Origin: Athripsodes cinereus
Taxonomy: Eukaryota; Arthropoda; Insecta; Trichoptera; Leptoceridae
DNA length: 64,000 nt
Assembly (NCBI GenBank): GCA_947579605.1
Contig: OX388310.1
Location: 5,704,001 to 5,768,000 of the forward strand
Direction of reading: 5' to 3'
Shown: one piece after another, positions 43,362-53,954 of the stretch
Layout of the letters: each line of letters opens with the position of its first letter
How positions within the stretch are numbered: position 1 is the first letter of the stretch
The notes under the pieces: model-generated
What the model saw: the letters and a program-made list of their open reading frames with translations, nothing else
What the model was told of the DNA's origin: nothing
Databases searched by the model: none
Program-made: the position numbers and the translations under genes

Positions 43362-43835
43362 AAAAAAATTAATAGGAGCGGGGACAAAATCTCTATTCCA
43401 CATGTTGATTTGAGGTTGAACAGGTCTCCCGTTTTTTTGTCCCCTCGTTGCAAATCTAGAGCGCACACAGGTTCTGCCTCGGATAAGCGTTCTTCTAATA
43501 TTTATAACAAACGTAGTTTGTGGATCCCATGTCTTCTATGGAGCTATCAAATGAACTGGACGAAGAAGAATTGCCATGTACAGATATACTTGGGTTAGTT
43601 GGAAGAAATCGCGCCTCTGCGATAAACTCGCCCTCTGTATATTGATTGTATGATTGTCTTTGTTTGAAATTTATTTTTGTGTGAATTTGCTTGTTATCAA
43701 TGTACAGTAAAGAATAAATAAATAAATAAAAAAAAATATAGTAGTGATATTAAAATCACGATTTTCATCAGATAATTCAAAGTCAGACTCTTCTAAAGCA
43801 TTTAAAATATCTTCCTCATTCAAATTTAAAAATAA
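43362..43835 (-). pseudogene. piggyBac-like transposase N-terminal remnant
   Basis: Reading the minus strand from 43835: NLNEEDILNALEESDFELSD then ENRDFNITT, an acidic start like that of piggyBac transposases. It is interrupted by a LINE tail (43597-43740). It continues with a serine/acidic piece (SSSSSFDSSIEDMGS) and RRTLIRGRTCVRSRF, QPQINMWNRDFVPAPINFF. An acidic N-terminus, a basic RG-rich part and a W...F.P motif are the order seen ahead of the catalytic domain in this family. The catalytic aspartates are absent. Assignment rests on this order and on the TTAA ends. Confidence 0.5.
43597..43740 (+). repeat. LINE 3' tail, stem-loop family, inserted in piggyBac relic
   Basis: GTTAGTTGGAAGAAATCGCG, CCTCTGCGATAAACTCGCCC, then GTGTGAATTTGCTTGTTATC, GTACAGTAAAGAATAAATAA and an A-run. 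The stem is ATCGC/GCGAT. GATAT words near both edges could be a short target duplication. Its end equals the piece at 28700-28860. Confidence 0.7.
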
Positions 43836-44307
43836 ATGGGTAAATTAATATACATTTTGATACTTTAGAAAAATATAAAGTTGAAATTTCGATGATATAG
43901 GGACCTCTTGTAATATCAGTATGACATAAAAATATGAAACAAAATATTTTGTGACAAAAAGACACAAAATATCAAAATAACATCACCATTGAATAAAACA
44001 ATGATTATAAAATGTAATCCGAATAAAAAAATAAAGAAAAATTCACTGATTACTCAAAAATAAAAAGATAACTTATATGTCTGGCGAGAGAAACTCGATT
44101 TACATGTCACTTTGTCCACCATTTTTAAAAAAATTGTCACATTTCTAAAACAATTCGCTAGTTGTGCCATAAGCAATGTGTTAAAAAAAGATTCATCTAC
44201 AGGAGTTTTGAAGAATTATGAATGAAATTTGTTAGATGGCGTTGGAATATTTTTTTGATTTTAATGTAATATACATATATATATGACAGAAGGATTCAGG
44301 AGGTTAA

Positions 44308-44929
44308 GACTGCTTAGGTATGATAAAAAACATAAAATAAATTTAATTCCTTTATATTTAAGAATAAGATAAGTAACTACTGTTAATAAAATATCTTCCT
44401 ATAATTGGAGCAGGTGGTTTGAAAAATTTGAAAAATAAAAATATGAAGAACATAAAAGTGGTTCATAAAAACCATTTTAATTAAAAAGGGTTGTGAAGTT
44501 TATGTTCATTTTTAAACATCTTTCGCGAAGCCTCAATATTTTTGACATAAAAGTCAATAAATTAGCGAACAATTTTATGTGGGAGTTCTTCTACAGAGTG
44601 TTTCGAAAGACTTTGAAGTTGTTAACTTTTTTACATATTATTAAAACAAGATAAAACCTTGACATCCTTAAGAAATATAAGAAATAGATTATAAATTCAA
44701 ACAATGCTTTGTCGAATATTATCCGGAAAAACTGTATTAAATTTTACAAATTCTTTAATAAGTAAAAAATCTATTTATCTTGTTGGTTAGTATGTAAACA
44801 TTATAAAAACTAAAACATATACTAGGAAATATTATTATGAAATTCAAAATAAGAAAATAATAATATATTATTGTAGTCCAAAACAATTTTCTTAAAAGAA
44901 ATATGTTTTTTACAGAGAGAAATAATCGC
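44308..44929. other. AT-rich stretch, nothing recognised
   Basis: No gene or repeat recognised. Confidence 0.45.
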
Positions 44930-45075
44930 TAAACTAGTGATAGGGTCTCGGTCTTCCAAATAAGAGATCTTGATTTCGATTCCTGTAGCAGTCAATCTAC
45001 TCCAACTTCACGACGTATGCATGTTGCTTGCTATGAGTATGTGAGTAGGTTTATTTCATACACAGATTCATCACC
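44930..45075 (+). repeat. SINE-t relic, diverged
   Basis: AACTAGTGATAGGGTCTCGG, TCTTCCAAATAAGAGATCTT, GATTTCGATTCCTGTAGC (B-box position) and AACTTCACGACGTATGCATG follow SINE-t. The B-box is damaged. Confidence 0.45.
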
Positions 45076-45239
45076 TAAAGTAACTAAAAGGTCATAAAAA
45101 TAACAAAATGGATATTTGTAGGTAATTAATCCCATGAACGATTATGAAGATTTTCAAGATTTCGAATCGGTCGTGTTTAATAATTAAGTTGAACTATATA
45201 CCTCTACATATACAATTTTCAAAAAAAATGTGATGCATG

Positions 45240-45560
45240 TGATGAGCATGATGCAGAGGAATTGGGAATGTTGCCCGGGCTTAAAGATTACTCTTAACCA
45301 AGCCTTGAGTCGATTCATAAGCGTCGAAACTCTATATCATGCATATGTACATATGTTTATCATAATACAACATAATTATGTACCTACCTAGTTAATATAC
45401 CTATTCAAATAGGTTGACTGTCAGTGAGTAGAATTAACTGGAATGATTTATCTAGAGAGGTTCAAAACCAAAAACATGGTTAACATCTACTTTTCTTAGT
45501 AAGTAAAATCCAATCTCTGACATCCAATTGTATCAAAAATTCATAAAAATATAAATATGG
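45240..45560 (+). repeat. Repeat family Y, second copy
   Basis: It follows the 35378-35690 segment in the same orientation: GAGCATGATGCAGAGGAATT, CAAGCCTTGAGTCGATTCAT, AAGCGTCGAAACTCTATATC, ACCTACCTAGTTAATATACC, TATTCAAATAGGTTGACTGT. It lacks the inverted left arm. AT-rich with no coding. Confidence 0.65.
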
Positions 45561-45725
45561 AGTTTTAAAACATTTATAAATTTAATATTTATGAAACAAA
45601 TTATGCAAAATAAAACTTCATTTTCCAAAATTGACAAATTCTATGAAAATTGTGTAAAAAATATCGAAAAAAAGCAGTTTTATTACGGAAATCAGTCATA
45701 TGCTAATGTAATTTTTGAACTCTTC

Positions 45726-45763
45726 TTACATTTTACTGAAAATGGATTTTCAGTAAAATGTAA
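45726..45763. repeat. Perfect 38-bp palindrome
   Basis: Two 18-base arms (TTACATTTTACTGAAAAT and its exact complement) are separated by only GG. The right part of the motif, TTTCAGTAAAA, appears again directly after. It could form a cruciform or RNA hairpin. Confidence 0.85.
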
Positions 45764-46679
45764 ATTTCAGTAAAACTTTTTGAGAAGTCTTTTTTTGGTA
45801 CCAAACCGCACATTTGCTTAAAATAAAATATTATTATATGAATTCAAACATGATACAAAGTTGACATTGAAATAAAAATAGCCCAACCTTAGGTCTTTTT
45901 GTTTTCCACAGCAAGCAATAAGCAATAAAATGTTGTTATTTACATCAATGTAATTCTAACAAAAAGAAAAAAACATGGTATGGATTTATTTTGAAATAAT
46001 GTTCATTTTTCGATTTTATATTTTTGGGCAAATGGATTACTCACTTATAGTTTATGCGATAAAAAGTTATATTACATTGAAATTTCTACGTATTTTGATT
46101 CCGTAAATGTTATTTTCATTCAAACAATATGTACCTAGGTACTCGTACACGTTTACACTTTTATTCTATTTTCAAAGGCCATCCACTCGTTTACAAGTGA
46201 TCAGGGCTCACACATGCTATTGACGAGTCTAATATTTTCATACTGAGTAAACCCATCCCTAACAATTAATTATAAAGAATGAATATAGTATCTAAGTTTT
46301 TTAAATAAATATCAAAAATAAGGTGAAAAATATACTACCTTTTTATTTTAAAAGTTCATTAATGTCAATAAAAAATATGTTAATTTTGAAATCATTTCAC
46401 TACATGTATGATTGTCACCCCCCCCAAAAACTGACAATGTCCAATGTAGTTTGACATTGCAAAAAGATGCACAAGATTTGACATGAAGATTCGTTGGATG
46501 TAAAAAATAGCCCATAAATTGGTCGCCGCATTTGAAATCAATAACAAACAAACGGATAATTTTGGCAAAGACAGTCCATTTTTTGATGATTTGGAAAACT
46601 TTGAACCAAATATGCCGATTTGCAGGGAGGAAAGTCCTCGTATTTGAAAGAAGTTTATTATCATATCATTTAGTCATTA
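45764..46679. other. AT-rich stretch, nothing recognised
   Basis: No gene or repeat recognised. A C8 run is present near 46420. Confidence 0.45.
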
Positions 46680-46745
46680 TTACCATCACGACATTTCCCA
46701 CAAGTTTGGTGGCCAGCAGAACCACTACATGTTTTACATTGGCAT
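46680..46745 (-). repeat. SINE-R 3' end scrap
   Basis: TTACCATCACGACATTTCCC, ACAAGTTTGGTGGCCAGCAG, AACCACTACATG: the last 60 bases of the family. Confidence 0.6.
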
Positions 46746-46844
46746 GACATAAAATTAAGCACAGTTTGTGCTTTGAAGATTTATATAAGGTTTACGTGTG
46801 AACTAGTACGCACATGGAGTTAAAGTAAGATGATATTTCACGAA

Positions 46845-46935
46845 ATTGGCACAGAGACGCTCTGAATGGAGGAGGCTGGTTTCTGCCCTGTGCTCCCGAG
46901 AGGAGCGTTGAGGGCGATGATGATGATGATGATTT
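46845..46935 (+). pseudogene. LINE-S C-terminal end with (GAT)n tail
   Basis: The plus strand translates RSEWRRLVSALCSREER then stop, followed by (GATGAT)n. It is only the last 20 or so codons of the family. Confidence 0.7.
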
Positions 46936-47454
46936 CAAGAAATAAGCTTCACTTCAGAATGACAATCATTCAGTTGACACTAAATTATTCTATGAAGAAG
47001 AAACTGTTTAATTATTTAATTTAAACAATAGAATGGTTTGAGTATTTAATTCTAACTACGTGTTTTGTTTTATTCATCGGTTATTTTCTGTTTTCTATTA
47101 AAAAAATTATCACGACTACTCTCATCTCCAGAGAATAGGTTGGCACCGACTTTAAATTGTGTTTTCATAGTGGTTTGTTTAATTTTTGTATTTTTTACCA
47201 ATGTTTTTAGAGAAAAGATTGCATTATTTTTTATTTATGAAGGGTGTAATAAATATTATATGAAGAGTTTCAAATTTAGTCATTAAGTCAAAATCAAATT
47301 AGATGAGACATCTAGAAATAATGTTTTTTTTTATAATTGTTTTTCATTTGTTTGTAGCGAAGTTTGAGAAATCACATTTCTCTAGGGCGGTGCTTGAGAG
47401 TGTAATTTTATTCTTAAAATATCTTTAAATTTTATATGAACAAAGGTATATTAT
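46936..47454. other. No gene seen
   Basis: AT-rich. A 73-codon open frame at 47065-47286 is hydrophobic and low in information, probably chance. Confidence 0.4.
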
Positions 47455-47715
47455 TAATAAATGTCTCGATATCTGAATCATTTCCATAAATTTTCGAATG
47501 TGAACCAGAACCAGAACCAATTAAGTTTCCGATCAGTCATTAGTTACATAAATGCCGAAAATGTTTTCCCATCCAGATATAGGTACCTACAGGATATCAA
47601 AGAAACATCTGTATTCAAAAACATCCTTACGATATTACAAGTATTTATTATAGTAGATTTTTTAATTTTTATGTATAAATTTACCGGTAAATCTAATATT
47701 GTTGTCAACTGTCAT
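47455..47715 (+). repeat. Interspersed repeat family Q, copy 2
   Basis: CGATCAGTCATTAGTTACAT, ATGCCGAAAATGTTTTCCCA, TCCAGATATAGGTACCTACA and GGATATCAAAG follow family Q. The end TATAAATTTACCGGTAAATC matches 18050-18070 exactly across the palindrome. An 85-codon frame over it has no motif. Confidence 0.5.
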
Positions 47716-48651
47716 TAACTTATAAACGATTTAAGTATGGTATTTTTATTTGTAAGATTATTTTTTGTACGGTCAGTGTAACGCGGAGGTAACGCTTTTG
47801 TTTTTACATATGTCAAGAGGTCTAGGGTCCATGCATGTTATGTTATTGTATATATTTTTTTATTAATCCAATTTCATCACTGTTGTTTGACAATCGTAAG
47901 CTGAGAGACTGATTTAGGTATAGGTATAAATAAAAAACATACATGTGATACATTTTATAAATAATTCACAAACCATAAGAAATGTATTCACAAAGTTTTT
48001 TTTTAGTAGGAAACAAATGCTTGTAACATTGAATGTGATAAATAAAATATAAACAGTAAAATTTTCACATACTGAAAATAACCAAAATGCCTAACAGCAG
48101 AGTATTACCGCAAATGGAGTAGGTAATGTTATCTTTTTGATCTGGTAGACCATTGAAAGAATTCCTACAGTTACCGTAGTAAGTTTTCAACCATTGAGGG
48201 TTAACCACAGTATGTACTCGTACCTATAAGGTAGTGGCAATTTCCACGTAGCTTCAAAAAAAGACTAAATTTAATTCATATAAAATATATACATTATTGT
48301 GATAAAAGTATTTGATTGTGGATTGAGTTGTACCCGTTGTATGGTATGTAGGTACCTATTCTCCGATACATATGTAGTTTTTGACTTGGTTTGTTTGCTT
48401 GATTTTGTGACGAATATGATAAAAGGGTATATGTATTGGATACTAAGCGTTGTGATGACGCATATTGCATCCTGATTATGTTTTGTGTATTTTATTATAA
48501 AATTTAGGCATAATTCACTCGATTGCGGATGCATTGCCGTAAAATGAAATAAGAAGAAGATTGAGATGTACATAAATAACTGATTGAATCATATTATTAT
48601 TTCTTTGAATGATTAAGAACTCAATATATTGGTAATGCATAAGTGTAAGAT
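47716..48651. other. AT-rich stretch, nothing recognised
   Basis: No gene or repeat recognised. Confidence 0.45.
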
Positions 48652-48775
48652 TCATCATTATCATCGCCCTCAACGCTCCTCCCGGGAACACAGAGCAGAA
48701 ACCAGCCTCCTCCATTCAGAGCGTCTCTGTGCCAATCACGTCACCTCTTCCTACGACATTCCCTGCGCTCTGTTT
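48652..48775 (-). pseudogene. LINE-S C-terminal end
   Basis: The plus strand starts ATCATTATCATCGCCCTCAA, CGCTCCTCCCGGGAACACAG, AGCAGAAACCAGCCTCCTCC, the complement of the LINE-S ending, and continues to CTACGACATTCCCTGCGCTC. A GACCTGGTTTCGACTTTTAA piece follows at 48814. Confidence 0.7.
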
Positions 48776-48964
48776 AAGACGTGTAAATCATAAATAAAGT
48801 CATAAAATAGTGACCTGGTTTCGACTTTTAAGTCATTGTTAAACTAAGGTTATAACATGCCGTGTTTTTGCTTAAGTACTTTGTTAATAATATTATTGTT
48901 TTTGCGAAGACATAGATATAAGCAATAAAATGTAATGTAAAGAATGAATACATACATACATACA
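48776..48964. other. No gene seen
   Basis: Short AT-rich interval with (CATA)n at 48950-48964. Confidence 0.3.
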
Positions 48965-49215
48965 TCTTCTTCCCCTTATCCTAATTGGGTCGGGGGCGCA
49001 TTGCGCATAGGTATTTCCTCCAGAGATTCCTGTCCACTACTGCTTCCAGGACCTCTGTCCGCTCCAAACCAAGTCTTTCAACACAAAATTTTGACACCTG
49101 CCCTTGCCAGCTTCTTCTAGGGCGGCCCAACGGTCTTCTGCCCTCTCCCACAGCCTCCAAAGATCTATGTGGTAATCTGTCTTTTGGCATGCGGAGCACA
49201 CGTGACCCAGCCATC
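48965..49215 (-). pseudogene. LINE-N C-terminal end
   Basis: A 77-codon minus-strand frame: RVLRMPKDRLPHRSLEAVGE, GRRPLGRPRRSWQGQVSKFC, VERLGLERTEVLEAVVDRNL, WRKYLCAMRPRPN, then stop and the 3' end with GGGGAAGAAGATG. The GRRPLGRPRRSW and DRNLWRKYL motifs mark a LINE tail after the polymerase. Relatives are at 52825-53065 (plus) and 54372-54590 (minus). Confidence 0.75.
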
Positions 49216-50019
49216 GCAAGAATGTATAAATGAATAAAATAATTATCAATTATGTAGGTACTTTATTTATCTACTTTATTTAAGATGTATCAGGAGTACA
49301 TGATATCAGAGAAGATTCAATACTTACCTAATCAGTATAAGTTACTCTAGGTTTGTATCTGTATACAAGTAGGATGTAGGGTACACAAATACATAATAAT
49401 ATATTACCTACGTAGTGCACATCGTTTATCAAGAACACTCTACTGACATTTGCCAATATGTTACTGGCCACTGCTACTTGTCTGATGAGATAAACATAAG
49501 GAGAAGAGTGTGTACCTATGTATGTATGTAGCATTAAGCAACTATAAATCTATGTATCAATGAAGTAAGTGGCAAGGAACTACGACATTACGGACAGACG
49601 GAAGAATTTGAATGCAAATACATTCTATTTTTTTCCATTCTGAAATGTTTTGGAAACACGCAGTTAATATATTATGGTGACATACTGTACATAATATATT
49701 GTGGTGACAGATAACGATAATACATATTAAGTAAAAAACCAGTAAATTATACCAAAATAAAATACATATTAATTATATTACTTTTCATACATACAGCAAG
49801 AATTCACCCAGTAAGCTAACTGAGGAGCACCTCAGTGGAATATTTGTCAACAGCTACAAACTCACACAGTAAGAAAAATATGAAGATTTTTTATGATTAT
49901 TTATATTGTCGGAATAAAATAAGTTCGCATTATTTTCAGTATATTATTGAATGACTTGTACAATGATTGGAATAAGGTATTCGTAAAACGAATAATTTAA
50001 ACTTTTTAAGTCAGTTTCA
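49216..50019. other. No gene; small duplication
   Basis: AT-rich. ATATATTATGGTGACATACT and ATATATTGTGGTGACAG repeat the same 16-17 bases at about 49667 and 49697. A CTGAGGAGCACCTCAG hairpin lies near 49820. No function suggested. Confidence 0.4.
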
Positions 50020-50140
50020 CCTGAATTCAGCGAGAAGATATGCCACTCATCTTAAACGTTTTAAATTTAGTAAAAGTTTATTAGATGGCATCCGCTAGTC
50101 TTCTGGCTACCCCACTTGTAAGAGTTCTCATTATGATAAA
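50020..50140 (+). repeat. SINE-R relic
   Basis: ATTCAGCGAGAAGATATGCC, ACTCATCTTAAACGTTTTAA, CTTCTGGCTACCCCACTTGT and AAGAGTTCTCATTATGATAA follow the family, diverged. Confidence 0.55.
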
Positions 50141-50183
50141 TATGTACCTACCTATAGATAAATTGATATATATTATTAAAATA

Positions 50184-50233
50184 AAAAAAATTATAAGTAA
50201 AAAATACTTAAGAGTTTTACTTATAATTTTTTT
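50184..50233. repeat. Perfect inverted repeat, 19-bp arms
   Basis: AAAAAAATTATAAGTAAAA and its exact complement are separated by a 12-base loop. AT-only arms make a chance origin less surprising, but the match is perfect. Confidence 0.7.
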
Positions 50234-50864
50234 AATTTAAAAATGGAGTTTTACTCATTTAGTGAAAACAAAATCAGTGATATATATTATGTCATTGAAT
50301 AATAATTATGTAGTAACGTAATTGCAACTAACATGTATTATGTACGACATAAATTTATTTAACATTTTACAGATGGAATATTTGTCAACACCTATAGTTT
50401 AAATTTTTTCTGTCACAGTACAAAAACAATATTATAAATCGCAACAAAAATTATACAAAATTTACATATCACAGAAAAAATGTAAATTGATTAACAATTT
50501 TCGATTTAATTATTAATAATGTTTAAAACGTATTATTTTCCACGTCACATCATACTAAACCTCGTGGAAAATTAAAATATGTATTAAGGTATTAATTTTA
50601 TTCAGATTTTCGATTTTATATTAATTCAATAAAAAAAGGGATTGGTTAACTCTCGAGGGCACGCGCGTTTGAAGATTCAAATTTAAATGTTTGTTTATCA
50701 ATAATAAATAACACTTTCAAAACAAACACTTTTTTATGATTATTTTTTTTGTACCATCAAAATTAAGCAGAGTGTTTTTCAAAATTTATGGAAATCTTTT
50801 TATTTGTTTTTTTTTGCTGTTTCCGTTGTTAGATATGAGTATGTTATGTTGCGAATTTTATTTC
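50234..50864. other. AT-rich stretch, nothing recognised
   Basis: No gene. TGGAATATTTGTCAACA occurs at about 50374 and also near 49837. Confidence 0.4.
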
Positions 50865-50990
50865 TTATTTATTAGAACAGTGTACGGCTTAATAGCCTTT
50901 ACAGTAAAATAACTTAAAAAAACATACTTGAAACAAACACAATCAACATCATATTATTATGTTATGTTGATTGTGTTTTTGTCATTGTTT
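50865..50990 (-). repeat. LINE-like 3' end and a 15-bp-arm palindrome
   Basis: GTGTACGGCTTAATAGCCTT, TACAGTAAAATAACTT resembles the retroelement end at 28.98 kb. At 50935-50978 AAACACAATCAACAT and its exact complement ATGTTGATTGTGTTT are separated by 14 bases. Confidence 0.45.
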
Positions 50991-51589
50991 TGTAATTATC
51001 ACAATGTATTAAAGGGATAAACCATATATTATATTATTATAAATAAACAAATAAATCGATATGTTTAAGACTCCATCCTTTGGGTTAAATAATGTTCCGA
51101 ACTTTATTTCGTGGTGCTGTCAAAAAAAATATACAAAATCCTACATTTTCCAGGACACTCTAAAACCAACAGAAAAGAGCTAGTAAATACTAGGCCTATT
51201 GTTTAACGATTACTCCGCAGGATAACTGATGATTTAAGTTAATCAAAACACTAACGTTACATGATAAAATGCGTTCATCTTTAAGTGTTAAGTAATAAAT
51301 TAATCTCCGTACGTGAGTTAGATTATCCAAAGTTATTACAGGTAATTCCTTCCTGTTCCTACCTTCACAATGGCCTGGAAGACACTCATCCATAAAATTA
51401 TTATGCATACGTCATCCTGAACTGGATTTAGTTCATTTAATTTCATTGTTCATTCATACTAGTAGAGTAATAGTAGTTCCTTCCGCAATTGAAGCAACAT
51501 CTAGAACAATGACCCATGAACCATAAAGCCCTATTTTCGCAGATTGCAGAAATGAAACTACCTGAGCCTATGGCTGTACAAATAAACAT
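50991..51589. other. No gene; SINE-R scrap
   Basis: A minus-strand SINE-R scrap (TTTTCCAGGACACTCTAAAA) lies at about 51145-51190. Nothing else recognised. Confidence 0.4.
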
Positions 51590-51760
51590 ATCCATTTTAT
51601 CTATTTCCATTATATTCTTGACTGTACATTGGTTACAATGTTTCGAATCAATATAAAATATCAAAAAACATATCATTTTTACAATTCAATGTACAGAGCG
51701 CAAGTTTATCGGTAGAATGCAATGTCTTCCAATCAACTCGGTGTCTTGATTGGTAACGCT
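51590..51760 (-). repeat. LINE 3' tail, stem-loop family, decayed stem
   Basis: The minus strand reads GATTGGAAGACATTGCATTC, then ACCGATAAACTTGCGCTCTG, ACATTGAATTG and TACAATG words. The hairpin no longer pairs well here. Confidence 0.55.
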
Positions 51761-52445
51761 AATATCTCGTTTTTGTTTGAAGGATATGCGTTACTTTTGT
51801 CGCAATTTTACTTTCAATTTTAGTTGCAAACGTATTTACTCTACAATTTTTTTGTTTTTTAACAACTTTTAATATAATATTATATAGATATATAATAAAC
51901 CATCTATCTATAATATACATATCATAGTCTCTTTGCTTTACTTTTGTCTTTATATTCCACTAATATTAATGCGTATTTTAATCTCACATTTATTACATGT
52001 AATTTTTTTTCTGTGGCGTTTTAACTGTATTTATATAGATTTATATATATGGATCAAATGGAATGATAAGCAATTTCATTCACTTTAAACATGATCATAT
52101 AATAGAAAAGATATTAAAAGAGACGCAATTAGAACTTTAAAAAATCCGTTACTCAAAACGTCATTTTGCCTTATGGGGCCATTTTCTACCTACAGCTTAG
52201 TAATCTATTTTATATTCTATTCTCTAACGCGCGCCACCGTTTAACAGTTTGTGAAGTAAGTCAATAACAATCTGTGCAAATTGAGCGATAGCTAATTTTT
52301 CTTTACGATGAAATGATTTTTTTTACTATTATTATTATATCTAAGCTTATCAGCATCACTTGGGATTTTAAAGTCAAACCATAAAAAATGTAAATTAAAT
52401 TTTGTTATTTTCTTGAAACAACGTATTTCAAACTAGCGAAAACTC
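51761..52445. other. AT-rich stretch, nothing recognised
   Basis: No gene. TATGGGGCCATTTTCTACCT at about 52174 resembles a GGGGCCTAAAATGGCCAC word at about 958 in the reverse sense, but no paired end was found. Confidence 0.4.
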
Positions 52446-52448
52446 CTT

Positions 52449-52570
52449 AGGCCTGAGTCAATAACACACTTTCGCGTCACGTTCCCGCTCCGTTAGCGTT
52501 CGGGTGCAGACGATGTTGCGCCAAAGTGTTAATTTTCGTAACTATTGTGTATCTAAGCAACGAAACATAT
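52449..52570. mobile_element. Partial copy of the 33.4-kb MITE
   Basis: GGCCTGAGTCAATAACACAC, TTTCGCGTCACGTTCCCGCT, CCGTTAGCGTTCGGGTGCAG, ATGTTGCGCCAAAGTG and TATCTAAGCAACGAAA match the left end and middle of the 33392-33592 element. The right inverted end is absent. Confidence 0.7.
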
Positions 52571-52595
52571 GCTTGTATGTATGTCAGATGATTCA

Positions 52596-52650
52596 TTCGG
52601 CGCCGTTTAATGGAGCATCCATCTCAAAGGCACGGGAAACTGCGTTGACT
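52596..52650 (-). repeat. LINE-U 3' end scrap
   Basis: ATTCGGCGCCGTTTAATGGA, CATCTCAAAGGCACGG is the complement of the family motif (CCTTGAGATGG, TTAAACGGCGCC). Confidence 0.45.
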
Positions 52651-52824
52651 TCAATATGGATTGTAAAGTTTGATATATTCATCAAATAAATAAAATTCAG
52701 CACAAACAATTCGCGAATTTCAAAAAATATCTTGATTTTTTTAAATCATTGATATATTTCAAAGTTTATTAAATTAATTTATTTTTAGCCATTTTAAGTA
52801 ATTTATACATTATACAAACAATGG

Positions 52825-53065
52825 TATGCCAGAAGACAGACTACCACTTAGATCTTTAGAGGCTGTGGGAGAAGGCAGAAGACCGGTGGGCCGCCCTAGA
52901 AGAAGCTGGCAAGGGGAGGTGACAAACTTGTGTGTTGAAAAGCTTCAAACCATGGTTTGAAGTAGCCAGAGGTTTCGGAAGCAGCGTTGGACAGGAATCT
53001 CTGGAAGAGGTACCTAGGCGCAGTGGGCCCCCGATCCAACTAGGACAAGGGGAAGAAGATGTATA
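52825..53065 (+). pseudogene. LINE-N C-terminal end
   Basis: The plus strand shows the same frame pieces as at 48965: MPEDRLPLRSLEAVGEGRRP-like, VGRPRRSWQGEV, LEAALDRNLWKRYLGAVGPR, then the GGGGAAGAAGATG end. A frame break near 52955 (after the GVE-like part) separates the two halves. Confidence 0.7.
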
Positions 53066-53329
53066 ATATATATGTATGTTTTATACAAACAATATGAAAG
53101 ACACGATAACATAAATAATGCGGTACTTTATTTAAAGTTTTAGACATAATTTCATAATTTGTAATATATCAATGAATCAATATGGTTGTCATTTATAATA
53201 AAAATCAGTATGAAAAACAATAAAATAGAATATTAATTAACGAACAACGCAGTATGTTGTTAAAATACGTAATGAAATTATATATTATAAAGTGTGTTAA
53301 TAGTATAGGAACAATTTTATAGCCAATAA
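53066..53329. other. No gene seen
   Basis: AT-rich sequence, nothing recognised. Confidence 0.35.
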
Positions 53330-53565
53330 TTTGTTCGTGTACTTTTGAACGTAGATATTTCAGGCAAAATGCTGGTATTGTGAACCCGATTTTTGGGCCG
53401 AATCCTTTGGTATCTTGGATATCTGGATAGGTAATATTTTTCCGGCATTAGACTGTCAAATTTTTATGTGATCATGACTGATAATAATATTGGGACTTAT
53501 CTGGTTGTATTATTCTGAGAAGTGTGGATACTGCAGCCATGTTAAATAATGGCTGAAATTGTAAA
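53330..53565 (-). repeat. Interspersed repeat family Q, copy 3
   Basis: Complement of the 17790-18000 copy: TTGAACGTAGATATTTCAGG, CAAAATGCTGGTATTGTGAA, TCCGGCATTAGACTGTCAAA, TGATCATGACTGATAATAAT, ACTTATCTGGTTGTATTATT, CTGAGAAGTGTGGAT. It is about 80% alike over 200 bases. Confidence 0.6.
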
Positions 53566-53954
53566 TAATAATATACATTTAATACATAATTTACTTTTAA
53601 TTTAGGAAAAATCAAATAAAGTAATTAGAAAATATAATAACCATGCAAAAAAAAAAATCAAACCTACCTTATCAAAACAACTTTTTTTTTTTTTTTTTAA
53701 TTTCCATTATAATTCTATATCAAATTTCTTAATTTTATAATAATAAAAATTACTGGATATCCAAAGATATCATTAGATACATGTGGGTAAATCCATATTT
53801 TTTACAAATAAATTTAATGTTGTCAATAAATGCCTCTTTATGAAAAGATATTCAAGAAATTAGTCTCACACGTCTAGGTTTGTGGATAGCAGCAGTGGCA
53901 CGGACAAAATTGCGCAAACATAGATGTGTCTCGCACTGCAAAGGTTAAGTTATT
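53566..53954. other. No gene seen
   Basis: AT-rich with A10 and T16 runs (about 53648 and 53683). Confidence 0.4.

Larger units (their letters stand above)
43091..44307 (-). mobile_element. piggyBac-like relic
   Basis: It is bounded by TTAA at 43091 and 44304. The inverted ends are TTAACCTCTTGAGTCCT on the left and, read backwards, TTAACCTCCTGAATCCT on the right, 15 of 17 bases matching. A CATATATATATGACA word follows inside each end. TTAA targets are diagnostic for piggyBac elements. Transposase remnants lie inside on the minus strand. The element is 1.2 kb, far shorter than a complete piggyBac (about 2.4 kb), and a LINE tail is inserted in it. Confidence 0.65.

Noticed and set aside
940..52190. 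Possible paired ends GGGGCCTAAAATGGCC (958) and GGGGCCATTTT (52174)
   Set aside because: They are short, far apart and not flanked by recognisable target sites.
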